DNA of 64,000 nucleotides from Alligator mississippiensis (taxonomy: Eukaryota > Chordata > Crocodylia > Alligatoridae): assembly GCF_030867095.1 (NCBI RefSeq), contig NC_081824.1, positions 251,845,956 to 251,909,955 on the forward strand, read 5' to 3'. The notes under the pieces are model-generated. The model did no database searches, was not told where the DNA came from, and worked only from the letters and a program-made list of their open reading frames with translations. Positions 1 to 11,352 of this stretch are shown in pieces; the stretch's first letter is position 1; the number at the start of each line of letters is the position of its first letter. Made by a program: the position numbers and the translations under genes.

Positions 1-1253
1 ATTTCTACCACTGCCAATGTCTAGGGCACTGGGGGCATCACAGCATTTTCTGTTACTGGTATTTTTCAGCGTACACAATGCATTTTTCCCTCAAAAAGGA
101 TCCCTCCAAAAACAATGTGCATCTTGTACACTGTAGGCACATAAATAATATGTATTATTACAAAACAGCTGACCAAATTCAATCAAGTTTATGTTGAAAA
201 CTTCTTAGCACCATGTTATCCCATTTTGGATGTTATACACAGCTATATATTATACACAGGAACTATGGTATCTGACTGTGACTAAGAACAGTTTATCTCC
301 TGAAAGCTCAACATTTTGAAACATAATTGGCTCTGTATTGGATTTTCTACCAACAAAATTTACTGGGAAAGACTGCTGCACATCTGTGTTTTTAGATCAT
401 GGTCGTTGTCTGGAAACATGTAGATGTAGCTACTGGCAGCATTGAGCCACAGATTCTGGCCAATTTGGTGGCTGTCCCAGGCTAAACTAAGGACACATGG
501 AGAGGGATTGTTTTAATAAATAGAGCAAGCTGACACTGTGGGGAAATGAGGAACAAGCAGCACTTGAACAGCCTCCTAGAGGGTATTGTAAAGGGCTAGA
601 TGTGAATCCTTCCAAGATGCTGCCCAGTTGTCAAAAGGATTGTAACCTGGAAACACTGAGATGCTGACAAAAAAGGAGAAGGGAATGTACAGGGTTGTAT
701 GAATAGGACCAGGTGCAGTGATGGGCTAGAGAGGACCGCCCTTTAAATGTAAAAGGGGTATAAAGGGGGAGAAGGGCTGGGTAGGTCAAACATGGACTGC
801 TTATCATTGAATTGCCTGATCCAGAGAGGAAAGAAATTGAGGAAGCATGAGATGGGAACACTGCAGCAAATTCATAGGGTAAAAACCCTTAAACCTATCC
901 TCAAGCGCAACTTTCTCCAGCTGACACACAACATAGTAAATCAAGTGCCACGACTCTAGGGAATGAATGCTGAGAGATCCATGGATCACAAGGACTAGAT
1001 CCAAATAGCGTAACTGCTGGCTCTTCCCTGAAGATATTTACTAGACATGTACGTGAAGGCTTCCTGAGCAAAAGCATTAATCAGCTGCAAGGCAGAGAAG
1101 GGTGAGATCAGGGGGTGAAGGGTAACCTCCTTTCTGGCATGCTCTGAGGGGATCAGCCTGTATCATTACCAGGAGGCAAAAAACATCTATTGTGTGTAGC
1201 ATCCAACTACCCTGCTGTCCTGGAATTATTCAGGACAAGGCAGATGGCATTCT
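1..1253. other. Intergenic, no gene recognised
   Basis: Only short open frames without recognisable domains or paired splice sites are present. I see no RNA gene and no clear repeat boundary. A degenerate zinc-finger-like stretch follows directly. Confidence 0.5.
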
Positions 1254-1355
1254 AGACCCAAAGAGTATTTCTCAACATGTACCCGGTGCCACAAAGCCTT
1301 CAGATGGGAGTACGCCCAGAGCATGAAGTTGGATGACCAAGTACATCAGATCTAA
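1254..1355 (+). pseudogene. Degenerate C2H2 zinc-finger-like fragment
   Basis: One frame reads like the start of a C2H2 finger: a Cys-x-x-Cys followed by HKAFRW, a Leu at the expected spacing, then one His and a stop. The second zinc-binding His is missing. There is no second finger and no linker in the usual place. It may be a relic of a zinc-finger gene exon or chance resemblance; no function is claimed. Confidence 0.2.
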
Positions 1356-1889
1356 AATGGAAATGATTGGGCAGCAAAGAGAATGATGGTACTCAAACAA
1401 AACACATCCACCCAGGTGATCATAGCACATGTAGGGAATCTCTGAATTATCCTTTGCCTGATGTAGATGATTATTTCAGAAGTACCAGTATATGGGGGCT
1501 GCAGATCCTCACCAAAAGATTCAGAAGGACCAAAGGTTGTCCTATTTTGTTTCAAGCACACTTGCTAATTTTCATTCTTTACAGCAGTTGATCCCACAGT
1601 GTATTTGCTCCATGACAGGCTGGAATCTTTGTAGAGACACACCTATTACTCTGAAAAAATTATCACTAGCCTAGAGCAGCAGAGTTCAGAGGAAGCAATT
1701 GAGATATCTGTTCTTACAGAACAGTTCAGAATTACTGGAGACAAACCCAAGCACTGAACAGGATGCAGCCAGAATCCAGGCACACTATGACATTACAAAA
1801 TGGCGGTACTTTAAAGAAGCCTTACGGAGAGTGTAGGAACTGTCTGTACTTAGTAATTAAAAGTGCCTCGACACAGCAGAATTCTTAGC

Positions 1890-2868
1890 ACGATGCGAGT
1901 GCTCGGTGCAAGGGGTTCCTGGCTCTGGGGCCAGTTTTGTTTAATATCTTCACAGTGACCTGGAATATGGGATGGAGTGCACCTGTAGCAAGTTTGCAGA
2001 TGACACCAAGCTGCAGGGAGTAGTAGATACACTGGAGGGTAGGGCTAGGATTCAGAGACTTAGAGAAATTGGAGGACAGGACCAAAAGAAATCTCATGAG
2101 GTTCAACAAGGACAAATGCAAAGTCCTGCACTTAGGATGGAACAATCCCATGCATCAGTACAGGCTGGGGGCTGCCTGGTTGCGCAGCAGCTCTGCAGAA
2201 AAGGACCTGGGGATTACAGTGGACAATAAGCTGAATATGAACCAACAGCATGCCCTTGTTGCCAAGAAAGCTAACGGCATACTGGGCTGCATTGGTAGGA
2301 GTGCTGCCAGTAGATCAAGGGAAGTGATTATTGCCCTCTATTCAGCAGTGGTGAGGCCACATCTGGAGTACTGTGTTCAGTTTTGGGCCCACCACTACAG
2401 AAAGGATGTGGACCAATTGAAGAGAGTCCAGTGGAGGGCAACAAAAATGGTGAGAGGGCTGGAGCACATGACTTCTGAGGACAGGCTGAGGGAACTAGGC
2501 TTATTTAGTTTGGAGAAGAGAAGACTGAGAGAGGACTTAGTAGCAGCCGTCAAGTACCTGCAGGGAGGTTCCAAAGAGGATGGAGCTGGACTGTTCTTAG
2601 TGGTGGCAGATGACAGAACAGGGAGCAATGGTCTCAAGTTGCAGCAAGGGAAGTTTAGGTTAGATATTAGGAAAACCTTTCTCACCAGGAGGGTAGTAAA
2701 GCACTGGAACAGGTTACCAGCAGTGTGGTGGAATCTCCATCCTTGGAGGCTTTTAAGACCCAGCTAGACAAACTTTATCTGGGATGATCTAGTTGGAGAT
2801 GGTCCTGCTTTGAGCAGGGGTTGGACTAGATGACCTCCTGATGTCCCTACCAACCCTAATTTTCTATG
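1890..2868 (+). mobile_element. CR1 LINE, 5'-truncated 3' portion
   Basis: An open frame at 2069-2767 encodes the C-terminal part of a CR1 reverse transcriptase. It has the [34 protein letters not shown] and LRELGLFSLEKRR blocks seen in sauropsid CR1 elements. The upstream LGPVLFN/FADDTK (thumb and catalytic) region at about 1,910-2,010 is recognisable but in broken frames. The 3' end has the CR1-type 'gactagatgacctcctg' tail and finishes near 'ttttctatg'. The endonuclease and most of the polymerase are absent, so this is a dead, 5'-truncated insertion. Confidence 0.85.
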
Positions 2869-3289
2869 TTTTCCATGAAAATGTTGTGGGACTTTGACAA
2901 TTTCTTGTGGTGTTAAATTACCATGGCCACGTTTTAGAAAATACACTGTTAACTCATGCATGCATATAATTAATTACCCACATAGTATATATTCTTGACA
3001 CCAAATGAAAGGAGAGGGAAAAATAAAATACTTCTAAAAAAGTTCACAGTACACCAGGCTCATCTGGAACCAGATACATTGAAAAAAAAAACTGACCTGA
3101 ATGCAAAAACGTGAAATGAGAGATCAACCCTAGACCGGACTGTGTTAAGTATGGTCTGAATAGGATTCTTATCCCATTACCTGGATTAACTTTTTTGACC
3201 CCTATATTCCTATGGGTTTATTATTTGTTTGTCTCTTTCAGCACTGGTCCCCCTCCTCTCTCCCTTCCTTCCTTGTCTTCTGTATTCAA
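2869..3289. other. Intergenic, AT-rich, nothing recognised
   Basis: No supported gene or repeat boundary lies between the CR1 end and the following foldback repeat. Confidence 0.4.
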
Positions 3290-3670
3290 AAAGAAGGCAG
3301 AACAGATTTGCACCTTACAGACTAACTGAATCAGAGATGCATATGCTTTTGTAAGCAACAGCTTACTTCATCAGATGCTAAGGGACTCCCTTCTTAGCAT
3401 CTGATGAAGCAAGTTGCTACTCACAAAACTTTATGCATCTCTGATGCAGTTAGCCTATAATGTCCAAATCTACCTTGCTTTCTGCCTGGCTTCACGCTAA
3501 TATGACTAACTAACTCTCTCTCATATTCAGATCACTCTCCCTGCTTCATTGCTTGCTTTGTGCAGGTCCTTTCACAATATCTGATGAAGTGAGTGCTTGC
3601 TCATGAAAGCTTATGCATGTCTATTTTAGTTAGTCTATAAGGTGCATCTCTACCCTGGCTTCTGAATACA
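3290..3670. repeat. Foldback repeat plus third copy of a Penelope-type end motif
   Basis: Two arms (about 3,293-3,383 and 3,393-3,490) are inverted copies of each other, meeting at 'gatgctaag...cttagcatc'. A third copy in the right-arm orientation lies at about 3,578-3,665. Each copy has ctgatgaag, a short hairpin, then (g/c/a)aaa and 'gcttatgcat..', followed by 'ttagtctataaggtgca'. This pattern recurs at 4.35, 11.33 and 24.7 kb and is typical of the ends of reptile Penelope-like elements. The hairpin resembles a hammerhead ribozyme core. Confidence 0.6.
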
Positions 3671-4274
3671 GTGCAAGCCTCTTGTCACTAGCACAAGGAC
3701 AATTCCTTATGCTCTAACATCTTCCTAATTGATTACCAGTGATCAGCCAATCCAGCAACAAGTCTGATTTCTTCTGAACCAGTGGGATCCGGGATAGTGG
3801 ATGCTCATTACACAATGACGTCTTCCTTGTCTCATTTGATGGTACTGAGGCACAGAAAAAAAAAAGCAGGGGGAAAAACAAGTGAATTCTTTTGTTATGC
3901 AACGCTGTGTTTAAAATATGATTGGAACTGTTTTCAATGGGAGAACACTGGGTTTTAATTTTCAAATTAAAAGATAACAAGTGAAAGAAATTTAACTAAA
4001 AATGAATTTAAAAAAACCCACCATCAGGTAGATACAAGGCCAGCTAAATCTTTGCCCAAAGATTGAATGTTTTAGAACAAGTGAAAAGCAGTAGGTTAGA
4101 CTGTAAACTCCTCTCCTTAGTTTCAGACTATTGCTCCTGACCTCATGCTCCAACTGCTATGGACAGCTCCCTTTGCATTACCACCATGTTAATTAGGCCC
4201 TGTGATTACATCCTCTCAGACCCTCTATCAGTCTGTCTCACCACATCTGTTCAGACAAAACCCTTTTAAATAGC

Positions 4275-5029
4275 AAGGCAAGGTTCTTTGAGTAGATGTG
4301 ATATCTTTTATTAGCCCAACTGAGTAGTTGGAAAAAAGTTCTTAGCAAGCTTTCGGGTGCAATCACCCTTCTTCAGGCATAGGGAGTCTCTGCTGCTCTG
4401 AGACTCCAAGGAAAGAGAGAAGCTAAAAGTGTGACAGGATGTCAGTGAGAATGTAAATAGGTAGAAATTAGGAAAACAAAAGGTAAAGCAGAAAAGGGAA
4501 AGGGGAAAAAGCAGGAGGAAAAAAAGCTAAAGGTGAGTAAGGGAGACTCCACAGTAGTAATAATTTAAGGTAGAAAAGAGGCTGTCTGTGAAAAGGAAAT
4601 AGCTGGAAATTAGGAAGACAAAGGGCAGAAAAGTAGGGGAATGGAGAGGAGAAAGTGGGGGGGGGGGGGGCAGAAGAAAAGTGTAAGAGGTCAGGTCTGG
4701 TAGGTATCTGGTGATTCAGATGCCAGGCAGGTTGTAATGTATCATAAATCCAATGTCTATATTGAGTCCGTGATTTTTTGTATCCAGTAGATATATGAAG
4801 TGAAGTTCATAGGCTCGTCTATGAAAGATGTTTTGTAAGTTCCCTTTGAGGATTAGAACTGAGAGTTCGGAGAGGGAATGATTGTCCTGTGAGACATGTG
4901 CCCCCACAGGTAGTTGGGTATTCTTGTCTTCAATAGATTTTCGGTGTGCATTCATCCTGGCATGCAGTTGTTGTTTGGTTTCTCTTACATATTTTCCATC
5001 AGGGCATTGGGTGCACTGGATGAGTTATA
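4275..5029 (-). mobile_element. Penelope-like retroelement fragment (GIY-YIG part and end)
   Basis: On the - strand an open frame at 4,716-4,955, with sequence extending to 5,029, reads as the C-terminal GIY-YIG endonuclease of a Penelope-like element. It has CTQCPDGKYV, then ET/L/R/H spacing, QLPVGAH, HSLSELSVLILKGN and GLNIDIGFMIHY. Below it lies the element end, with a 'ttttattag' block and the 'aagctttcgggtgc...cttcttcagg' hairpin near 4,348-4,376. The reverse transcriptase is not present. The rest of the coding sequence continues on the far side of an inserted MITE. This element has no capsid and is not an LTR element. Confidence 0.7.
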
Positions 5030-6247
5030 CAGGTTTCCCTCTGTTTATGACAGTTCTGTATATGCGAATTCGCTCGTATGCAATGACACTTCTTATAACC
5101 AAAATTAATTATATGCAAGGTAAATTCACTCTTATGCAATCAGCATAGGCACCCCCCACAAGCAGGTAAGTCTGTGGGGGCAGGGGAAAGGGCCATGGGA
5201 CCAGGGCCCCACTCACCCCAGCCCCTGCTGCAGCTGCTCTGGGAGCTGTCGACGCCAGCTGCACCATGCCCTGAACCCCACAGAGCTCCGCTTGTCCCCA
5301 CTCACCCCAGCCCCTGGGCTGTGCCATGCCATGGTACAGGCAGGTGGTATCAACTGCTTTTAGGTCTGCTGCATCAGATCAGAAGCTGGGGTGAGTGGAG
5401 ACAAGCGGAGCCCCGGGGGGCTCAGGGCACGGTGCAGCCCAATGGCTGCAGGCAGCTGGGCCTGGCTGCTCCTGGGGCCGCTGCAGCAGGGGCTGGGGTC
5501 AGTGGGGACAAGTGAAGGCCCAGGGCTGCAGCAGAGAGCAATGCAGAGGGAACTGTCAGTGGATGTGGGGTGCGGGACACGGGGGCATGACTCTTGCTGC
5601 TATGCATACCCCAGGAGGGCTGTGGGCTGTGGGGGCTGTGCCAGGCTCTTCCTGGGGGGGGGGCCGTGTGCCCCTGAATCTGTGTGCAGCACAAGAGCAG
5701 GCTGCTGCTGCAGACTGGGGCCAGTGGCAGCACCAGGCTCTTCCTGGTGACTGGTGGCAGTGCTGGAAGGACAGGTTGAGGGGGCTACAGCAAATTTTAG
5801 GGTGGCAGCAGCCCCCCTCCCAGCACCGCAACCAACCCTGAGTGCCAGGAAGAGCCTGGTGCCACTGCCAGCCCCAGCCTGCAATGGCAGCCTGGTCTCG
5901 TCTCACGCACATATTGAGGGGCATGCGCCCCCCAGGAAGAGCCTGGCGCAGCCCCCCAGCCCGCAGCCCTCCTGGGGTGTGTGTAGCAGCAAGAGCCACT
6001 CCCCCCAGTCCCATGCCCTGCACCCACTCATAGTTCCCTCCGCTTTGCTCCCTGCTGCAGCCCCGGGAACGGCAGACGGGTTGCACCGCACCCCTCTCCC
6101 TCCCCCACTTCCTGAGTCCCTCCCTCCCTCACCACTGTGGGAATGTATCCCTATTTCTTACATTGTAAATTGGCTTCCCTTTATGCAAATTCAATATATG
6201 CGCAGTTTTCTGGGAACGCATGTACTGCATAAATCGAGGGAAACCTG
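5030..6247. mobile_element. Palindromic Tigger-like MITE (TA target)
   Basis: The termini are inverted: CAGGTTTCCCTC at the left and GAGGGAAACCTG at the right, each flanked by TATA, so the target duplication is TA. The next about 90 bases on each side are AT-rich and similar, with 'tatgca' words, like pogo/Tigger subterminal sequence. The interior is GC-rich and contains two large foldbacks: about 5,205-5,310 against 5,385-5,512, and about 5,525-5,795 against 5,800-6,070. No transposase is encoded. The long open frames on both strands are products of the GC-rich palindrome, not genes. It sits inside a Penelope-like fragment, so it is the younger of the two. Confidence 0.7.
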
Positions 6248-6420
6248 TATAACATTTCTGGAGGTGTAGGTGTAAGATCCAGGAATGGTGATGGTTCTGT
6301 TGTTGGATGTAATTATTGTGGGAGTAGAAGAGATGTATTGGCAGGTTTTGCATTTCTTGTCCTGGCATGGTCTGGATCCATCAGGTGTGGTTTTAAATAG
6401 CAAAGAAGCTTGTTCTCCAT
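6248..6420 (-). mobile_element. Penelope-like retroelement fragment, other side of MITE insertion
   Basis: The - strand reads a Cys-rich linker (PCQDKKCKTCQYISS) of the type that precedes the GIY-YIG domain in Penelope-like elements. It belongs to the same copy as the 4,275-5,029 piece and has the same strand, and the MITE separates them. Its upstream boundary near 6,420 is approximate. Confidence 0.6.
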
Positions 6421-9008
6421 GTTACAGTGAGAAGTAATCACTCAGAAGGGGTCTTTTTCAGCAACATGTTCCCCTGGTTTGGGTTAACCTGTGCCGGCTG
6501 ACCCAGGAAGTCAATCCCTAGACTCTGCTTCCTGAAGCAATTTATAATAGGTTTAATACAGGGGGATACTGTTCACACTCAATTATTTGCTGCCACCATG
6601 TGGCTAACCTGATACTTTGCTAACATGCCCGCTCCGCTGCATGAAAAGTGAATCTTCATGCCTGGATGGGTGTTGTTGAGTCTCCATTACTTTGCCCTTT
6701 GTGCTGTCCTTTACCCCTAAACAAAATGGGTGGAAAATGCTTCTGAATCAGAATTTGCTACTTCTCCAGCAGTGAGTTCTCCTGGGAGAGGAAAGCAACA
6801 GAATTTTCTGTGGACAGTTTAAAGTCACCCGGCAAAATTTTTTCTGCCTTTTTAAATAAGCAACTCATGACTTCTTAGTATTTCATACTGCAAAACATCT
6901 TGATTACTGGATTTATTATGATTTATAATTCCCTAGCCTCAAGTGTGTGTCCTAAGTGCTTCAAAGAACAAACAAGTTATTCCCTCGCTTCAAATGCATG
7001 TGCTAAGTGCTTCAAAAAAAACCTAAAGAGGCTGGTCTCTTTCCCAAAGGCTTCTTCATTTAGCCTATTGCAAGTGACAGATGGAATTAAAAAATAAAAC
7101 TGAAAAATTGGCAGCAACATTCAGCAAAAAGTATGCTCTGTCTTCTTTAATTTACACCATGTTTTCTTGTTTTGTTGACACTGCCAAGAAGAAAGGTGGG
7201 GAAGACTAAGATATTAATGTCTAATGGAAGAAACATGTTTTCAGGAGCTGAGAGAAGTAATAGCGTAATCAGACAGAGGAATTTAGACTAATGGGAGGAA
7301 ATGGTAAGAGAAAGGGGGAAGGGCATAGCTGACATGTGGTTAGCTGTACACATCAACTGGACTAAAGGACGCAAAAAGGGAGCCAAATGTGTTAACTCTC
7401 AGATGTACTCTGAGAGGCAAGAAAGGTTCAAAGAATCAGTTCCACCAAACTTAAATACTCACAACATAAATATACCTATTTGTTATTGCAAATTCAATTA
7501 AAAAATAGAAAAGATATAAATAACAGTACAGATAAGGCATCGCAAGCAAATTATTAAAATTTATAAAATGCACATTTATCTAAAGGCATAACAATCTTAC
7601 AATATTTGAAAGCAATTTAAATTTAAAATTTCTAGGTCCTAAAGTCTTAAAAAGGCTCTAACAGGTAGGCAGCCCATTAGGGAAGGACCTTCTTACCTAG
7701 GCTTCAAAAATGAAGTTGCTAAGTAAAGCTAAGCAAGTAGACTTGCAAGTGAGCGATTCAGAAAGAACCATAGTTCAAGGCTGAAAAGCAAAAATCCCTA
7801 AGTGGACCCATGTTTTATTCCCTATTGTTTGGCTAAAATATCAACAGCTTACTAAATGAGGTAAAAAAATACAAAAATATTCCTAATTCATGCTACTCTA
7901 GTCAATAATCATATGCCTAGTCTTATTCCTTTTATAATCTACATCTTGTCTAAAATTACCCTTGTCTTTCATCAGATCTCTAAATGTACTTGAGGTGACT
8001 TTGCAACATTTACTCTAGTTTTTTCAATCCATCTTTCTTGAGTTTTCTAAAATGGTTCACATCTTGTGTCATCTCTCACCCAATCATGTTCTTTGCCTGT
8101 TCTTCTCTTAGCCAAACTACAGTGAAGCAAATACAAGTAACTCTATCCTGTCCTGCCCTATCCTATCACTAAACAGCTTAAGGCCTCCTATAGTCTACAA
8201 ATGTAAAGAGAAAACTGGTGGGAATTAGTTTGCTGCTCACACCTGGACTGAAAAATGATTCACATAATATGATTTTGTGATATAGCAGCGTAACACTGCT
8301 TGCTACACACTTTGGACTATGATTACATTCCGAAATGGTAACTGTGTATTCTTTCTTTGCATACCCTTCATTAGTATACATGTTTGGAGGTTTGGGGACT
8401 ACTTGTACCTATTTGTTTTCACTATTTGTGGACCTGGATTTTACTGTTTGGGATTAAAGGGTGCAATTACAAATGGCAGGTGGATCAGATTTTGTGTCCT
8501 CCAGCCCTCCCTTCCAAAATTGTGAAGTTTGTAAGTGCATAAATGTTGCTAATGAAGTTACATAAAGGTTACTGGAAGGTCAGCCCTTACTGTGAGATGC
8601 ACAAGACATATATGCAGTGCAGTGATCCTCACTCAGTTTTAGCACAGAGACAGTGGTCATGAGGAGCAAGAGAGGTTGTGAACCAAGAATCTGTTCTTGA
8701 GCAGCCTTGTAGTATACCAACTCCTCAAAGACAAATTCATGTAAGCAAAACTTTCTGTAGTGAGTTAAGGTAGAAATAAAAGCAGAACATCTCTGAGCCT
8801 GCTGTTGCAGTAGGTCAGGATTTAAAAGAGCTAGGGTACACTGGCAACTTGAATAGGACCAGTAGAAGAGGAGTGCAGGTGGTTGGAGAGTGGCAAGGTC
8901 CTCTGGCGGCAGTGGGTGCAGCAGCAAACCCCACCAGTCAGCAAACCGCACCAGCAGTGCACCTCAGCGATAGAGTAACCAACTCCACTACCCAAGCCTT
9001 CCTATTAG
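6421..9008. other. Intergenic, no gene recognised
   Basis: AT-rich sequence with only short, unsupported frames. A degenerate two-copy tandem duplication (unit about 50 bases, ending in 'taagtgcttcaaa') lies at about 6,930-7,022. An open frame on the - strand at 8,580-8,951 (123 codons) has no recognisable domain and no splice or promoter support, so I do not call it a gene. Confidence 0.4.
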
Positions 9009-9530
9009 TGCTGGACCTAGATTCCTTGTGGTCCTGGGCAAACTTTTAGTATCGGGCCCCCCTTCACAAGAGATAATGATAATAATAATTGGACAATGGA
9101 AAAAAAATCCATTTTATAAATTATAATAGATGATGTATAGAAGATGTTAACCACTCAGTGCTAGTAGCAGTAGCACTGAATCGCGGCTGCGCACAACCAT
9201 GTAAACGGTGTGGCTTTATTTACAACTGATGTGGGACGGTTGAGAGAAGTCATGTATTTTTCATCTTGTAGTGTTTACATCTTTCGAGTGTAAACACACG
9301 TTTGATAAGTCACGAAAACAATATGATTTTGTCTCACAAACTGAAATAATGGTACATATAAGCCAAATTCATGGAAATAAAAATGCAGGATTAGGTATAC
9401 GTATATGCACAATATTAAAACTTTTTTTTTGCAATTGTAATTTTTTTTTCCATTTTTGGCACCCTTTCTGTCCGGGCCCCAGATGGCCACCCGGTTTGCT
9501 CATGCCTGTGTCCAGGTCTGCTCTACCCAA
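9009..9530. repeat. Probable interspersed DNA repeat, unclassified
   Basis: The block starts with 'gctggacctagattccttgtgg' and a 'gggcccccc' run. It ends with a mirrored 'ccgggccccagatgg...tccaggtctgctc', with an AT-rich centre. The arrangement suggests a non-autonomous DNA transposon, but target duplications are not evident. Confidence 0.35.
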
Positions 9531-10099
9531 CACTTGCTACCTTAACTGGTGTAGGTGACGGAGCCCCTAGAGAGGAGCCCTGGGGGAGTCTTCCTTCTCA
9601 ACTGAGTGGATTAGGTAGTAGCACCCCAGGACTACTTTATCAGTGACGGAGACTGTGATGACTGTGAAAATCAAGCTGAGCTGGGCTGGGCCTACTCACA
9701 AAAGTTAAAATACAAAATATTGATGACAATTGCATAGTGCAAAGGATAGAAGTTTGTGGCTGGACCTTCTGAAAAGAAATAATGAGGCATCACTTCCAGC
9801 TTATCTTACTATGTTTATGATGATTTTAAGCAGGCTCCTATTTGTCTGGTATGTAACTGTGTGAAATGTCTATCTTTGGTTAATTAATATTAGTTCTTTG
9901 CAATTAACTCATATTTTTGTGTAGGAAGAGACATTCTCCCTATGGGCTTTGATAAGTGTCTCCTCCTGATTTACTCCTTGATCTTCCAAAGACGACTCCT
10001 CAAAAATCTTGTGTTTTTCCTGGTAGTTAATTTTTTGATATGTTCCAACTTAGTAGAGATGGATAACCTCTTGTTACTGAGGAAGGTCATTCAATCAAA
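9531..10099. other. Intergenic, nothing recognised
   Basis: No supported gene or RNA is seen here. Confidence 0.35.
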
Positions 10100-10700
10100 A
10101 TTGGGATTTTCTGATAACCAATAATGAACAGTTTGATTAACAGGATTTTCCTGTTAATTACTGCTTGGGATTTTCGCTTGATCACACAAGCACAAGAATG
10201 CTTTGAAGATGCTGGGCTAAAGGGTATAAAAGAGAAATAGCTAACAGCATGTGCTTGAAGAATGAGAAATCATTCTGACAAGAACTGCTACTTCACTCAA
10301 CTGATCTTCTAGCTGGACGGATCCACACCTTGACAAGCTGACAAGACGGAGATCACCTCTTTGCCTATATTGGTGAGAAACTATCACCTTTACAGCTAAA
10401 TACTGGATTTTGCTGTGCTTTAGGCTCATTTAACAGGGAATACTTGTAGTAAATAAAGACTTTCTGTCATAAATCAAATGTCAATCCTTCACACCCTAGT
10501 CCTGAATCCCATTTCATGACTTAACACATTGATAACCATTTGGGGTTTCAATTGGTGTTCAATAATTAAGGTCGTGTGTTCTCTCCCTTTCCCCTGTAAT
10601 AAACCTGGTTTTATTTAACATCGCCTGAAGTTTGTTCACTCTAAAACACCGAGTTAAATTTTGTTTTCCAAGGTTTTTGAGCAGGGCTTGTGCCAGATTT
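10100..10700 (+). mobile_element. Possible solo LTR fossil (uncertain)
   Basis: A TATAAA box at 10,225 is followed about 370 bases later by an AATAAA signal at 10,598 and a T/G-rich stretch. That is the spacing of promoter and polyadenylation signals in a retroviral-type LTR. No internal retroviral coding sequence is seen next to it and the ends could not be fixed. The call rests on this spacing alone and is weak. Confidence 0.22.
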
Positions 10701-11225
10701 GAAAAGTTAAACCACTAAATCTGATCTGTTATTGCCATCCAGTGCCTGGCAGAGGGGTTACAGTGGAGATGTGCCAGCATTTGTCACAGTGGTGATATCC
10801 CAAATACAAGCCTGATCCCTCCTGCTCTCTTTCCATTTACACTTCAGCAGGCATAACTTTTCCAGCAAACTACCCATCATTCTCTGCTAGGGTGGCCATT
10901 GTAGAGAACATTCCAGTTTTCTGCTCCTCTGTCCTCTATTTTTCTCTTGAAGAGAAAAATAGAGGGCATAAAGACATCTAGTTTCGTATCAACAGAGGAC
11001 AACCAGACTATCCGCTATGGTGGCCACCCTACTTTCTGCCCTTTCTACCTGCTGCCCAGCAGACTCAAACTTCCTAATATAAAGAAGAGATGGTGTCAGA
11101 GCTGGGGTGTGATCTCAGGAGTCTCTTTTGCTTGGTTTCAATTAAGCTAGGCTACCTCCCATGCTACTGTGCTGCCACAGACATCACAGTCCATACAAAA
11201 GGAAAACCTACTATGGCAGGCATAG

Positions 11226-11352
11226 CTTGAGAGAGGTAGTTAGCCATGTTAGTCTGAAGTCAGACAGAAGGCAGGGTAGATATACACCTTTATAAACTAA
11301 CAATCAGATACAGAGCACGAGCTTTCATGAACATGAGCTCATGTCATCAGAT
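11226..11352 (-). repeat. Penelope-type end repeat with hammerhead-like motif
   Basis: Contains 'gtagttagccatgttagtct', the 'cagggtagatatacac' block and, on the - strand, CTGATGA at 11,344-11,350, a hairpin, then GAAAGC ending near 11,321. The sequence matches the end motifs seen at 3.3-3.7 and 4.35 kb. Confidence 0.5.

Noticed and set aside
5395-6269. Overlapping frames of 113-176 codons on both strands near 5.2-6.3 kb
   Set aside because: They read through a GC-rich palindrome inside a MITE, and both strands give similar Pro/Gly/Cys-rich products because the arms are inverted copies.
8580-8951. 123-codon - strand frame
   Set aside because: No known domain, no conserved motif, no promoter or splice support, and isolated in intergenic DNA.
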